NCBI GenBank assembly: GCA_900312665.1
Contig: ONZQ02000015.1
Span: forward strand, 682,001-746,000
Source: Cephalotrichum gorgonifer
Taxonomy: Eukaryota > Ascomycota > Sordariomycetes > Microascales > Microascaceae
DNA length: 64,000 nt
Direction of reading: 5' to 3'
This document shows, one piece after another, positions 45,912 through 56,421 of this stretch; the stretch's first letter is position 1, and every line of letters begins with the position of its first letter. A program made the translations under genes and the position numbers. The notes beneath the pieces were generated by a model. It was not told where the DNA came from and ran no database searches. It saw nothing but the letters and a program-made list of their open reading frames with translations.

Positions 45912-46269
45912 TTGACTGTCTGATATTTCCAATGTTGGGATTTTTTCGGGTTGTGGGCCGTGTTATTGTATCCCTTTAATATTGCGTCCTTTTAATGTTT
46001 ATTCGCTTCTCCAGAATCTCGTAGGGGCGCAGATGTCTGCTGTCCGCTTGAAGAAACACATTCGAGTGTATGGTGTATGGCTATATTCTCCCCGACACCC
46101 CCTGCTCCAGGTTGAGGCTGAAATGAAAGCCGTCCCTACTGCCGCTCCTTCGATTTTAACTCTTGATTCTCGCAAGATTGACTGAGAACAAAACTTATGT
46201 AGTGAGAGAGCGACGACTTGTTGAATGACCTTCCTGAAGAACGCTTCAATGGCAAGATCCGCTACTCTG
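45912..46269. other. Convergent 3' spacer
   Basis: A 360-bp spacer with no gene. It marks the left edge of the proposed terpenoid cluster. Confidence 0.45.
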
Positions 46270-48047
46270 CTATCTATTTCTCTGGCTCACGCGAAATTTC
46301 ATGTTCCGGATGACAAACATGGCTCTGTGAGACAGGTCATACATCTTCTCGGGATCCATGACTTGGAAATCAAACTCCCTCAGTAGCTGGGGTTTAATCA
46401 GCAAATATCCCGCAAAATACGAGGAAGTCGACACGGGGAACACAGGTTTTATAGTACCTACCTCCACAAACATTTTATTCATCTCCATGTGTGCCAGGTT
46501 CTGTCCAGCACACTTAAACCGCCCCGAGCCAAAGAACAGCTCAGTGTGCCTCTCCATACTCAGGCGCCTGGGAGGCGAGGCTTCCGTGAACCGCTCGGGG
46601 CGGAACACGTCGACGTCCTCGCCGTAGACGTCCTTCCTGCGGCCAAGGGACCAGGAGTCGATGCAAATCTGTGTTCCTCCCGGGACGAATTGCCCGCCTA
46701 GGATGTCGCCAGACGGGGGGACTGTTCGTGGGAACAACATCCATACAGGTGGGCGGAAGCGCAAGGATTCCAGTAGGAACGCCTAGTGGTGTATAAGCAC
46801 TCATCAGACGGTCCAGAATCGACCGGGGTAATCTTGTGGAAAGGAGAGGGTTGTGGGGCATACTTGGAGATACGGAAGCATCTTCGCTTCCGCCAGTGAG
46901 ATTGGAGTAGATATCCGACCGTCGGCGATTCCCTCGTCGATCTCACGTTGAAGTTTCACGTACACATTCGGGGTGGTGGCTAACAGGACGAGTGCCATGC
47001 GGAGAAAATTCGCCGTTGTGTCCGAGCCGGCGACGAGCTGGGCTAGAATTTCCGACGAGCATTGGTTTGGGGAGAGGCCGTGGCGGATGAAGGAGTTTAG
47101 CATGTCTGGCTGGGACTCTGTGTCTGAACTGAAGCGCTCCCTCACAATGCGCTCTGCGAAACTAGATTCGCGGCTTAGCTTGTGGTTGTTCTCTGCCTTA
47201 AGCGGAGCTGCTCTGCTTGAGCCGAAAGGGACCGGTAGTTAAAGCATACGCACCCCATTGTGACTCCCAGGCCCACCTTATCAGTTGTTTTCGGTCCAAA
47301 AAGATTTAGAATCCATGGTGCCAAAAATATCTTGCCCATCCAGGGGACATCGCTACAGAGCGCAAAGTAGAGGCCCATACCCTCCACTGTCTTGATGTAA
47401 TCATTAACATCTGAATCCGCAGCGAGACACCCAGACTCTTCCCCATACGCCGCTCGCGTCACAGTGTCGAGAGTAAAGTACTGAGAAATCAGGCCCCAGT
47501 CAAAGGGCCTAACTCCTCTCTCTGAGCTCAGATACTTGCGCCGTATCAGCGCCTTCAAAGCCTCAATCTGGCAGTCCACATCCGCCTCCATCGCCGGAAC
47601 ATCTCTACCCGTATACCCCGCCGCTGTCCTCGCCTTGATGTCGTCATGGAAGGCGAGGTCCGGGGAGCTTATCATGTTGTGGACGTAGGGGTCCAGCCGC
47701 ATGACAGAGTACCAGGCCGGCTTCCCGTAGCCCGCGCGTGAGGAGTTTATGCGGACGGAGATGGCGGCGTCGTCAGTAATGAGCATGTCTGGACCGATCC
47801 GGATGAGAGCTCCTTGTCCGCCATGTCGGTTACGGGTGGCGAGGTGAACTTGGTAGGCGCGCCCTGAGAGGACGGCCTTGAAGAGCCAGAGGTAGGAGAA
47901 GGTGGCTAGGATAGGCCCGGGGAAGTGCCGGAGTTTGAGGTAGGCACGGATGCTGGATGTTATGTACCAGATTAGTACGGAGGAAATGAATGCGGCTATA
48001 AAGGTTTGTATTGGCATGGATAGCTGGAAATAGCTGTAAAAGGGCAT
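46270..48047 (-). CDS. Cytochrome P450 of the ABA-like cluster
   Basis: Model of 509 aa from exons 47254-48047, 46864-47161, 46462-46782 and 46270-46386. An N-terminal anchor (FIAAFISSVLIWYI) is followed by the Pro hinge LRHFPGP, as in ER-bound fungal P450s. Motifs are AGSDTTANF on helix I, ESLRFRPP (ExxR), FRPERF, and the heme loop FFGSGRFKCAGQ with its axial Cys. It resembles pisatin-demethylase-like P450s, the general type of the two ABA-cluster P450s of Botrytis. The first intron acceptor was set at 47162 because this joins VTMG directly to FAERIVRERF, the normal family spacing. Head-to-head with the ABA3-like gene over 758 bp. Inferred to hydroxylate the cyclised sesquiterpene. Confidence 0.88.
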
Positions 48048-48805
48048 TATGAAGGCGATGACCCCGTGTGGGCGGGATAGATAGATGAGATGGATATCAA
48101 GTCCTAACAAAACATGTTGGTATTGATGAAGATCGCAGCTGATTCTGCAATGTAAGCGATGTGATCCTATCACGTCCTGACGGCCAGTTGGTATGGTGAG
48201 TTGGTATGGTGAACCATAACTTAGACCGTCGGTACCAGAAAGAAGGCATTGTTGCGGGATACGAAGCAGGGATTCTGACTGGTTGGTACGATCAAGCCAA
48301 GGGTGGGTAAGCAACGGCTGACACGTACGCTTGGCGTGCGAGGAAGATGTGTAAGTGGCGGATAGTCCGAGCACGTCTTCGCATTTATCAAGGGCGACTC
48401 ATAAGGCTGGCTTTGAAGGATTAAAGAATGGAAGGAATCGTAAGCAGTGTCCAGTAATAATCGTGGAATATCGTGAATTCGCTGGGTGGATAATGAGTCG
48501 AATGTGCGGAAGGACACAGGAATATAGAGTGGCAGGGAGAAACAGAAGACTATTGGCCGTTTCTATAAATAAAAGGCTATAGATCCGAGTACGAGTCTGC
48601 CAATCCTGGCCTTAGTGGCCCATCTGTATCGTAAAGCCTTCCTTCTTGGTCACTCACTTCCATCATTCTCCGGAAGGCGTTGACATTTCCCAACCAGGAT
48701 TCCCATTTGTACTTTATAAGACATCTGCCATCTTGACACTACGGTGGCCCCGGGACTTATACCTGCCGTCTCGGATGCTTTCTCAAATACTAATTAGAAG
48801 AAAAC
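48048..48805. promoter_or_regulatory. Divergent promoter between P450 and ABA3-like genes
   Basis: 758 bp shared by two head-to-head genes. CGGAAG hexamers at 48507-48512 and 48671-48676 recur in the other divergent promoter of the cluster and could be Zn2Cys6 half-sites. No gene is seen. Confidence 0.5.
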
Positions 48806-50047
48806 ATGCTCGACGACCACTCAGTGCCCGTCCCAACCCTCAGCCAAGCCAAAATGACCCCGGAATTCAATCCCCGTCCCGAAAAGACGCCCACCAAAGG
48901 AGACAAATGGTACTACCCCGATGATATTGCCAACGACATGCAGTCAGTCCCACTCCCAAGGAAGGTCATCGAAGAGACATTGGCCTGTTCATGGGAATAC
49001 ATTCGCTGCGTCATCCCACAGTTCACCAATTGGCCCCGTTACATTTCGTTCTGCCGCATCATCTGCATGGGAATCCTAGCCGAAGTACATGGGAACCTCG
49101 TCGACATATTGGACACAGACGAGGTTTTCGGGTATAGCGTACAGGAACAGCTTGACATTGTATTTCGTGGTACGGCTGGGTACGAAGACATGTGCCGGGA
49201 GTATCGCTTCTTTCTGCTCATGTCCTCGGACAAATGCAGCAAGAGGAGAGATTCCGAACTCTTCAGGCGTTATGCCAACTCGCTCGCCTCGTCCGCCAAG
49301 ACGTGGTTTAGGATGAGGGACTGCGATGCGCTGGCAAGATTCACCATAGTTGCAGCGATGCGGTGCAATGACCAGGATAAGACTTTTTTGTCGGAGGAGG
49401 AGTGGCAGATTCTCGCGGAGATTGGGGACACCATGTATGATGCGGTTGCGTTCTACAAGCATCGCGCCGAGGCGGAGACGAACAGCACGTTTGCATACAC
49501 GGGGTCAAACCGCGCCGACTCCTTCAGGCAGTGTCGAGAGATTCTCTGGGCTTTGGATATGGCGTGGGCGGGAGATGCTTCCCTGCGATGTGTCTTGAAT
49601 TTCCTTCGACCATTCGGTGGGCCGATTCATCTCATGATGCGACGGTACCGATTCGTGGAAGATAATCTGACAGTTGGGAAGGTAGAGACCGAGGAGGTTG
49701 TTGTCCAAACTAGAGAGAACCGCAAGCTATGGCACCGCGTGGACGCTAATGAGACGTACGTTGAGGATGGGCGATATAGGGAGGCTATCGGACAGGAGAA
49801 GAGGGTATTGTTCGAGGGGATGGCAGACATCCTGGATCAGAACGGTGACGGACGCTGCGATGACTGCGTATATAGGCTGACATATGGTGCGGAGTCGTCC
49901 GGGTGCTTTGGAGGAGTTGTCCTGTGTGGCCGCTGTAGAGAGGCCTGGAAATCATACATGGAGACACTCTCGGAACGGGCTTGCGCAGTCTTTCCCATTC
50001 TGGGTCAGATTCTTGATAGGGATGGGGGGGAAGGTGGTAATGGATGA
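48806..50047 (+). CDS. aba3: Alpha-ionylideneethane synthase-like sesquiterpene cyclase (ABA3 homologue)
   Basis: Intronless ORF of 413 aa. After about 30 variable residues the protein resembles Botrytis ABA3 throughout: DKWYYPDDIANDMQS, CSWEYIRCVIPQFTNW, WFRMRDCDALARFTI, YKHRAEAETNSTFAY, GGPIHLMMRRYRFVE and KLWHRVDAN. ABA3 converts farnesyl diphosphate to alpha-ionylideneethane, the carbon skeleton of fungal abscisic acid, and lacks the DDxxD and NSE/DTE motifs of ordinary terpene cyclases; neither is seen here. The C-terminus has C351-x2-C354 and C374-x2-C377, a possible zinc-ribbon. No membrane segment or signal peptide is seen. Start at 48806 is taken as the first ATG; an in-frame Met 17 codons on is possible. 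Identity to ABA3 is from remembered family features, not from a search. The exact product may differ. Confidence 0.85.
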   Translation: MLDDHSVPVPTLSQAKMTPEFNPRPEKTPTKGDKWYYPDDIANDMQSVPLPRKVIEETLACSWEYIRCVIPQFTNWPRYISFCRIICMGILAEVHGNLVDILDTDEVFGYSVQEQLDIVFRGTAGYEDMCREYRFFLLMSSDKCSKRRDSELFRRYANSLASSAKTWFRMRDCDALARFTIVAAMRCNDQDKTFLSEEEWQILAEIGDTMYDAVAFYKHRAEAETNSTFAYTGSNRADSFRQCREILWALDMAWAGDASLRCVLNFLRPFGGPIHLMMRRYRFVEDNLTVGKVETEEVVVQTRENRKLWHRVDANETYVEDGRYREAIGQEKRVLFEGMADILDQNGDGRCDDCVYRLTYGAESSGCFGGVVLCGRCREAWKSYMETLSERACAVFPILGQILDRDGGEGGNG

Positions 50048-50508
50048 GATGCAGTAGAATTGTGGGATACTGTCAAGTCAGATGCTGAATATGAGGGCGA
50101 CACTCGAGCAATACATAAAGTATAATCAAATATACCTTGTTCCTCGACACTCCGCCAAACGCCAAAGGCATTCGTATTGTGGTGTCGTGAGAAGTAAAGG
50201 TAGCAAAAGTTACACCTGGTTTGAATTTGCGGGCATATACGGATATCTAGTTCAATATTGTGTCACATAAATAGCTACTGAGTGTCCAGCCCGCACCGGG
50301 ACCGTATTCGGACACACAAGTTCAGCTAAAGTAAATTAAAATATAATAATGAAGTGTTCAATTTCAGATAATTCTGGAGTGTACTTGAGGAGATTACTGT
50401 AAGTGCTTGAAAAGAGATAGCCAACTGGCTTGCGAGAAACTACTCAGTCTTCACAGGATAAAAACGGAGGACCCTAGAAACGACTGCTGCTTTGGGTGAA
50501 CTCGACGT
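50048..50508. other. Convergent 3' spacer
   Basis: A 460-bp AT-rich spacer between convergent ABA3-like and NmrA-like genes. No gene or ordered repeat. Confidence 0.5.
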
Positions 50509-51672
50509 TCAGGCTCCCCAGGCGTCCTGCAAAAAGTCCTTTACCGACCAAACCTTGACCTCGGGGAACTGGTCATTCAGAGTCTTGTCGACATTGAAAT
50601 TTGCCACACCTTCTTCGAACCACGCGCCAAAAATCGATACCATGGGCTGTAGTGCCTGCTTCGGGAAGTAGGGATAAAGGGCGACATGGGACGGCAGTTC
50701 CGTCGCTTCCCCCTTCTTGAGCTTCTCCAAGCTGTCGTAGGTGACGGTGAATTTCTCCCCTGAATTTGATGGTTAGGTTTCACGGCAGAGCTAGTAGGGT
50801 AGTAGCGGGAGCTGAAGCTTACCTGTCACCTCTTCCGCGAGGCGCACGAACTCGTTCAATGTCAAATGATCCCCGGTGACGTACGTCACGGGATCCCACT
50901 TCTCCTGATCGAGCAGCAAGGTGACAAACCTGGCGAGGTCCCTGGTGTGGGTGAAGATGGCAGGCACATCGCCGGAGCCAGGGATGGCGGCCGTGCGGTT
51001 GGCGATGTCCACGGCCACGGTCAAGGTCGACATGTGCGTCTTGACCTTGGAGGAGCCCCAGTTGTCCAGGAAGAAACTGCACTGGACGATGGTAGTCTCA
51101 AGATTTGTAACCTTCTGCAGCTCCGCCAGGGCGGCGACTTTTGGGGGGCCAGAAGGTAGCTGAGTGATTCGTCTGTGGGTCGGGTTGCCAGTTGTTAGCG
51201 ATGGAGGATCACTGTGGAGCGGCGGGGACGCGCAGAAATGTAGGTCTCGATACTTACTCTCCTGTGAGAGGCGGGCCCCAGTCGCTGGAGATCATCCTCT
51301 TGGTCGTCTTCGATGCGTCGGCCGCGCGGATGAGCTCTGGCTCCCTCGGCACGTTGTCGCCGAGCTGGGCCATGTTCAAGGCGGAGATGACGGTGTGAAC
51401 ATTATTCTCCTCCAGGACACGGGCCAGACCCTCGACGTCGGCATAGTCCACAGCAATTATGGGAGTCTTGAGCTCGGCCTCTAGCTCGGGGTTGGCCTTT
51501 TACATTTGCGCATCGAGGGTTAGCGCGATGGGTTTGCCAAAACGGGGGGCAGAGATGAGCGACATACCTTTCGGGAGAGGATCTTGAGATCGTGCTTCCC
51601 AGAGGCCAGGATAGCGTCGACAAGGGTGCGGCCGACTCCGCCTGTGCCACCTGCGACTGCAACAGTGACCAT
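50509..51672 (-). CDS. NmrA-like / isoflavone-reductase-like oxidoreductase of the cluster
   Basis: Model of 314 aa from four exons: 51568-51672, 51258-51496, 50823-51172, 50509-50759. Residues 1-16 (MVTVAVAGGTGGVGRT) form the dinucleotide-binding loop, followed by HDLKILSRK. TVISALNMAQ, KRMISSDWGP and VQCSFFLDNWGSS are standard NmrA/isoflavone reductase blocks. The C-terminal lid has VTYVTGDHLTLNEFVRLAEEVTG. No signal peptide; cytosolic. It is a typical tailoring reductase or dehydrogenase of fungal clusters and could take the place of the SDR (ABA4) that makes the ring ketone in Botrytis ABA synthesis; that is inference. It shares a 741-bp divergent promoter with the Zn2Cys6 regulator. Splice phases all agree. 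Confidence 0.85.
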
Positions 51673-52413
51673 TTTGAGAACGGTGATAAGGGAAAGCGAG
51701 GGTAATGCGGTGGGATGCGGATGTAGCTGGATACGAGATCTAAGTCAAGGTGATGATCTAGTCGGGACTGAGGTAGAGATAAGTGGAAGTAAAACGAAGA
51801 AGTGTGTGCATAATGAAACAAGATAAAAATCCATGACTGCGTGGTACGAAGCTCCTCTTATATACCAAAAATCCTTAGGCAATGGATTTCTCTCGCCTTG
51901 ATCCTGCGTGTGTTGTAGATGGACACGCGGGCTGAGTTCTAGTCTATAGTATCCGTAGATATCGCGCCTCCGTATGTTGACGGAAGCATTTTACCTCCGG
52001 CCGGGAAATTTACTTCCGGCTTGACAAATTTCCAGTCGGACGCTAATTGGCCAGTGGCGAAGCATTACCAACCTAACCGATTGGTTGAAGCGAAACATTT
52101 GTTCTCCGAATCCTTTGTACTGATACTCTCGTAGTAATGGTAGGATTGCCTTCTGAATGAGTACTTGTACTCTCTAGCTCTGGTTGGTAGATGTATTCGC
52201 CTCTTAATAATAATCGCGGAAGCAAATTGAGTCCGGATTTTATCAGTCACCTCTCAACGCCCGATGATCCGCGATTATTTTGCTCCCGGTTTCTTCAAGT
52301 GTAAGTGTAGACAAGGCCGTCCACTATTAAGTATACTACGCCACGTCAGCCATGGACGCGTCAGACGGCATAGAGACCTCCCGTGTGCAGAAGCCGACGA
52401 AAGCAACACAGGT
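51673..52413. promoter_or_regulatory. Divergent promoter between NmrA-like and regulator genes
   Basis: 741 bp shared by two head-to-head genes. CGGAAG, or its complement, occurs at 51981-51986, 52013-52018 and 52217-52222. Two nearby boxes start with CCGGC and end in AAATTT (51997-52011, 52016-52031). CCGGCCGG at 51997-52004 has the palindromic CGG/CCG form bound by Zn2Cys6 proteins. Inferred only. Confidence 0.5.
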
Positions 52414-54673
52414 ATGCTGACCACCGACCCTACGTCGTCCCCAGACGTGGACACCCCTGCTCATCGGCCTTTGCAGGCCTGTGTACGATGTCGTCAGAAG
52501 AAAAGCAAGTGCGACGGGAAATCCCCGTCGTGCTCCAATTGCGATGCCCGCGGCGAGGAGTGTGTCTACCGCGGATTCCAGAGAAGACGCGGACCGGGCA
52601 AGAGGTATATCCTGGCCCCCAAATATCATTGTGTCGTCATCCCATACGCTAACAGTTGGGGTCTGAAGCAAGCAACATATGAGAGCTCTCGAGCAGAGGC
52701 TTTTAGACCTAGAATCCCGGCTCCAAGACCCCACTTCTGATAGGGCAGGCGAACATAATGCAGTGCCTGGGTCGAGAACGGATGAGAGGCGGGCTGGAGA
52801 CTCCCCGCAGTTCGGTGCTCCTCGCGCGGATGGCGTATCGGCACCAGCGGGTACAGATCCCATCGCATTCGCGGCCCACGCACGGGAACATGATATCGTG
52901 GAGACCGCCGCAAGGAAATTGCCGCTCTTCAAGATGATAGCGGACGGCCTGCCAAAACCCTTCCCGGCGCCCGGCCGACCGCAGAGCATGACCAGCATCC
53001 CCGGAATACATATCCATCCGAGGCCATCGGAAACTTTCCTGGTTGAGAAGATGGTCCACGAGCTATGCAGCGAACTGCCCATGTTCGATATCCCGTCGTT
53101 CCTACACTGGATCAGGCAAACCCGCACCCTCAAGGAGCGAGGGAACCCGTCGGGGTGGACCTGTCTCAACGCCAGCGCTGCGGTGGGGCTCCTCATGCGG
53201 ACGCTCAATACGTCCTACCGGGACGTCTCTCCGCACGGCTGGACCTTCTTCAAGAATGCGTACGCCACGTTTCCGGAGCTGTTGATAAGGAGTAACGACC
53301 TATGTGGGGTGCAGGCTGTCCTCTTGATGGCGATGTTCATGATGAGGGCGTCGGGGGACACGCGCACGGCGGTCACGTTTCTGGCCTCAGGCATCAGGGT
53401 AATGCAGACAAATTGTTTGCGAATGGCTCGGGATGATTCCGAGCTGGAGATTCGGAACCGGGTGTTTTGGGTGGCATATGTGTTGGACATGGAGGCCAGC
53501 TTGGGCTATGGGATACCCCCTATTCTCCACGACGAGGATACAGACCTGCCCCTGCCTCTCTCAGAGATTCCGCAGAACACCGGAGAGACCGAACCTCGAC
53601 CCGGGTCGTGGAATGCAGCTGTGTTCGCATACAGAGCCGAGCTGGCTACCATCCAGTCGAGGATCCGGAAGCGGCTTTACTCGGCGAAGGCCTACTCCCT
53701 GTCAGACGACGACCTTTCTGAAACTGTAGTGGAGCTAGGCTCAGCTCTGGCCAACTGGAGATCGGAAGTCCCCCAGGAAATCCAGCCCGGCCGCCACGGC
53801 CAGACCTCGACCGTGGTCCTCGAGACGCCCGTTATCCTTCTCCATCTTGTCTACTACAACTGCACAGCCATGGTGCACTGGGCCTTCCGGCGCCACACCA
53901 AATGGAAGGCAGCGTGGCAGTCGTCGGACACGGATGTGTCTGAGGCCCGCCGGAATCAGATGATGATGTCCGCGACCAAGTATAAAATGGCGGCGGGGGT
54001 CACGATACGCGTGCTACCGAGGATAAAGGGGAAAGCCCTCTCGGATATATGGTGGGAGCAAACCCGACCCAATCCCCCCTCCTGTGCCAACCACCCGTAT
54101 CCCCGCTCTTGGCTCCCGTCGCTAACCGTGTTTCAGGCGCATGATGCCCTACATCTTAGCGACTGGGCTTACACTCCTTGCTATTACGCTGGAGGAGGAG
54201 AACCCTACGACACGGCTCCACCTTGCTATGATCAACTCGTTGGTTGAATTCGCCCAAAGCCTAGTAGACGAGGAGGGGTTGGATCTGCATGGTATACTCA
54301 ACGGGTGCAAGGCCATTCGCCAAGTCGCGACAGATGCATTAGGTGAAACGACGAGCCCGGATAGGACAGAGCAGCTACTCGCTTATACACTACCACAGGC
54401 CCAGGTATGCACCAAAAATGTTATTGGATTCATTTTGCAACTACTAACGGAGACTAGATGGTTGTATCACAGCTCCAACAAGTGACACATCCTATGTATG
54501 TTGCGCAGGCGCTCCTGGGCAATATACCGAATCGTGATACCGCTACGGCTCGTATGCTATCAGATTCACTCGGCATGCCCTGGGATGAAGAGTCACCGTT
54601 CTCTCCTTGGGTTCCAGAGGGATTCCGCCCGGAGACTCACGGATTCAAGTTCGAGCCAGAAGATGTTGCGTAG
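52414..54673 (+). CDS. Zn2Cys6 transcription factor of the cluster
   Basis: Model of 685 aa from exons 52414-52604, 52669-54051, 54137-54404 and 54458-54673. The DNA-binding domain is at residues 24-52: CVRCRQKKSKC, then CSNCDARGEEC, the six-cysteine binuclear zinc cluster. A short linker leads to a leucine-rich coiled coil (ALEQRLLDLESRLQD) used for dimerisation. The middle region (FWVAYVLDMEASLGYGIPP, DTDLPLP) is the fungal-specific TF domain (middle homology region). I start at 52414 because the frame upstream gives no sensible extension. The first acceptor is AAG, slightly unusual, but it alone keeps the coiled coil in frame. Placed head-to-head with the NmrA-like gene, it is the likely pathway-specific activator. 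Confidence 0.87.
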
Positions 54674-55282
54674 ATGAACACTAGCCTACCACCATGCCAG
54701 AATCATACGATCATTATGCCCATTGTCTCAAACTACCCCTGTGTGATATCCGGCTAGCAATAATTATTGTTTGTGCTAACCCAGGGTGTTAAAATGCAAG
54801 GCCCCAGAGACCCAGAGTGCAGCCGAGGTAGAGCATATTTGTACACACAGGATGATATCCTGCACTCGTATCTTGGCCCAGATGTGGCAATACAAGACGG
54901 CATATAGCTAGCAGCAATAATGATATACTGGTACGGTTCGAGTGGCTCCGAATATAACCCCCCCGGTTATATGAAACCTTCCCCGCAATCTTGACGCTTA
55001 TGCTGATAGGGGCGCGAGCTTGAAATCATTTATATGCAGTATTGTCATGGGATAGCAAAGAAGGCGCGATTTAATTGCCAGAAATTGAGGTATAGAGGTA
55101 GATCGACGGTACTGCCCTCCCGTATGCCGGCAGATTGATTAACGACGAGTGCGGGATGCTAGCAAGCTGGGGTGGTCCGTCTTCTACAAATATGTGCCGG
55201 ACGCCCTCCCGCCGTCAGCATGCCGACGACCAAACCCTACCCTATCCTATTTTCACCACAATACGCCAAGCAAGTAAAAGAG
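54674..55282. other. Intergenic region
   Basis: A 610-bp spacer without a recognisable gene. The CGGAAG motif of the divergent promoters is absent here. Confidence 0.45.
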
Positions 55283-56124
55283 ATGAAGCTCTACATAGGC
55301 GCCTTCCTCGCAGCTTCCGCTGTGCAGGCACACTGTAGGTCATCCCAGCTCCAAGGAGCTGCTTCACGCCCCACACTGCTAACAACACGCACGCAGATAC
55401 CTTCCCGCGACTCGTCGTCGATGGCGTCCCCGAAGAATCAGACTGGTCCGTGACCCGCATGACCAAAAACGCCCAAAGCAAGTCCGGGATCGAGAACCCC
55501 ACCGTCCCCGACATCCGCTGCTACCAGGCCCGGAACGCCGCCGGCATCGCCACGGTCCCGGCCGGCGCCACCATCCACTACATCTCGACCCAGCAGGTAA
55601 ACCACCCCGGCCCGACGCAGTACTACCTCGCCAAGGTGCCGGCGGGCCAGTCGGCGACGACGTGGGACGGGTCCGGGGCCGTCTGGGCGAAGTTCTCCAC
55701 CACGATGCCGGCGATGGATGGGAATAAGCAGCTTACCTGGCCCGCACAGAGTATGCAGTTGCCACCTTCCCTATTTCTCTCGCAATGCAGGTAGAGACAC
55801 CGTGTCGTGGCTGATAACTTACAAATATCTTCTTCAGATGAGTACGTGACGGCGAACGCGACGATACCGGCGAGCACCCCCGACGGTGAGTATCTCTTGC
55901 GCGTTGAGCACATTGCGCTGCACATGGCCATGCAGGCGGGAAAAGCGCAGTTCTACCTAGCATGCTCGCAGATAAAGGTCACGGGTGGCGGGAGTGGTCA
56001 GCCCGGCCCGCTTGTCGCGCTCCCGGGGGCGTACGCGATGAGCGACCCCGGCATCCTGGTGGACCTTAACAGGATCGGGCCGGACTCCTACCAGCCGCCG
56101 GGTCCTGCGGTGTGGAGTGGGTGA
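55283..56124 (+). CDS. AA9 lytic polysaccharide monooxygenase
   Basis: Model of 230 aa from exons 55283-55334, 55397-55750 and 55838-56124. The signal peptide (MKLYIGAFLAASAVQA) ends exactly before H17, which becomes the N-terminal His of the copper histidine brace (HYTFPRLVV). The second brace His is in VNHPGPTQYY. The C-terminal block EYLLRVEHIALH with QFYLAC carries the conserved second-sphere His and Gln and the axial Tyr. The enzyme cleaves cellulose or hemicellulose oxidatively outside the cell. There is no cellulose-binding module; a short Pro/Gly-rich tail follows the domain. It sits between the regulator and the mpaB-like gene, but its job in plant-wall breakdown makes membership in the terpenoid pathway unlikely. 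Confidence 0.93.
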
Positions 56125-56421
56125 TTAGGGGGGGCTGGACATAGTGAGGAGTGGTTAAGATGAGGAGCTCGGTGATATATAGTGAGGGTTGAAGCAGAAC
56201 ATATTACACGATATACCTTCTACGAGTACCGACAGTGCCGTCCATTCGGTCTAGGCTGAGCGCGATCGACACTTGCCGGATGGTAATCTGATAAGGACTC
56301 AACTTGACTGATAAGGGCGTCTTGAGAAGGTAGTTAGGTGAGGCGATGTGTGTGGGGAAAATGACCGTCGTTATAACAGAAGATATCGCTATCCAAAATC
56401 TGGGTTTTTTTGGCAGCGCGC
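56125..56421. other. Convergent 3' spacer
   Basis: About 300 bp with no gene. Confidence 0.5.

Noticed and set aside
52264..52413. N-terminal extension of the Zn2Cys6 protein to an upstream ATG
   Set aside because: The extra residues look like untranslated leader and the ATG at 52414 gives a normal distance to the zinc cluster.
46270..54673. Complete abscisic-acid pathway
   Set aside because: Only one P450 and no ABA4-like SDR lie beside the cyclase. The mannitol-dehydrogenase-like SDR at 27231-28102 is of a different, primary-metabolism type and 20 kb away.
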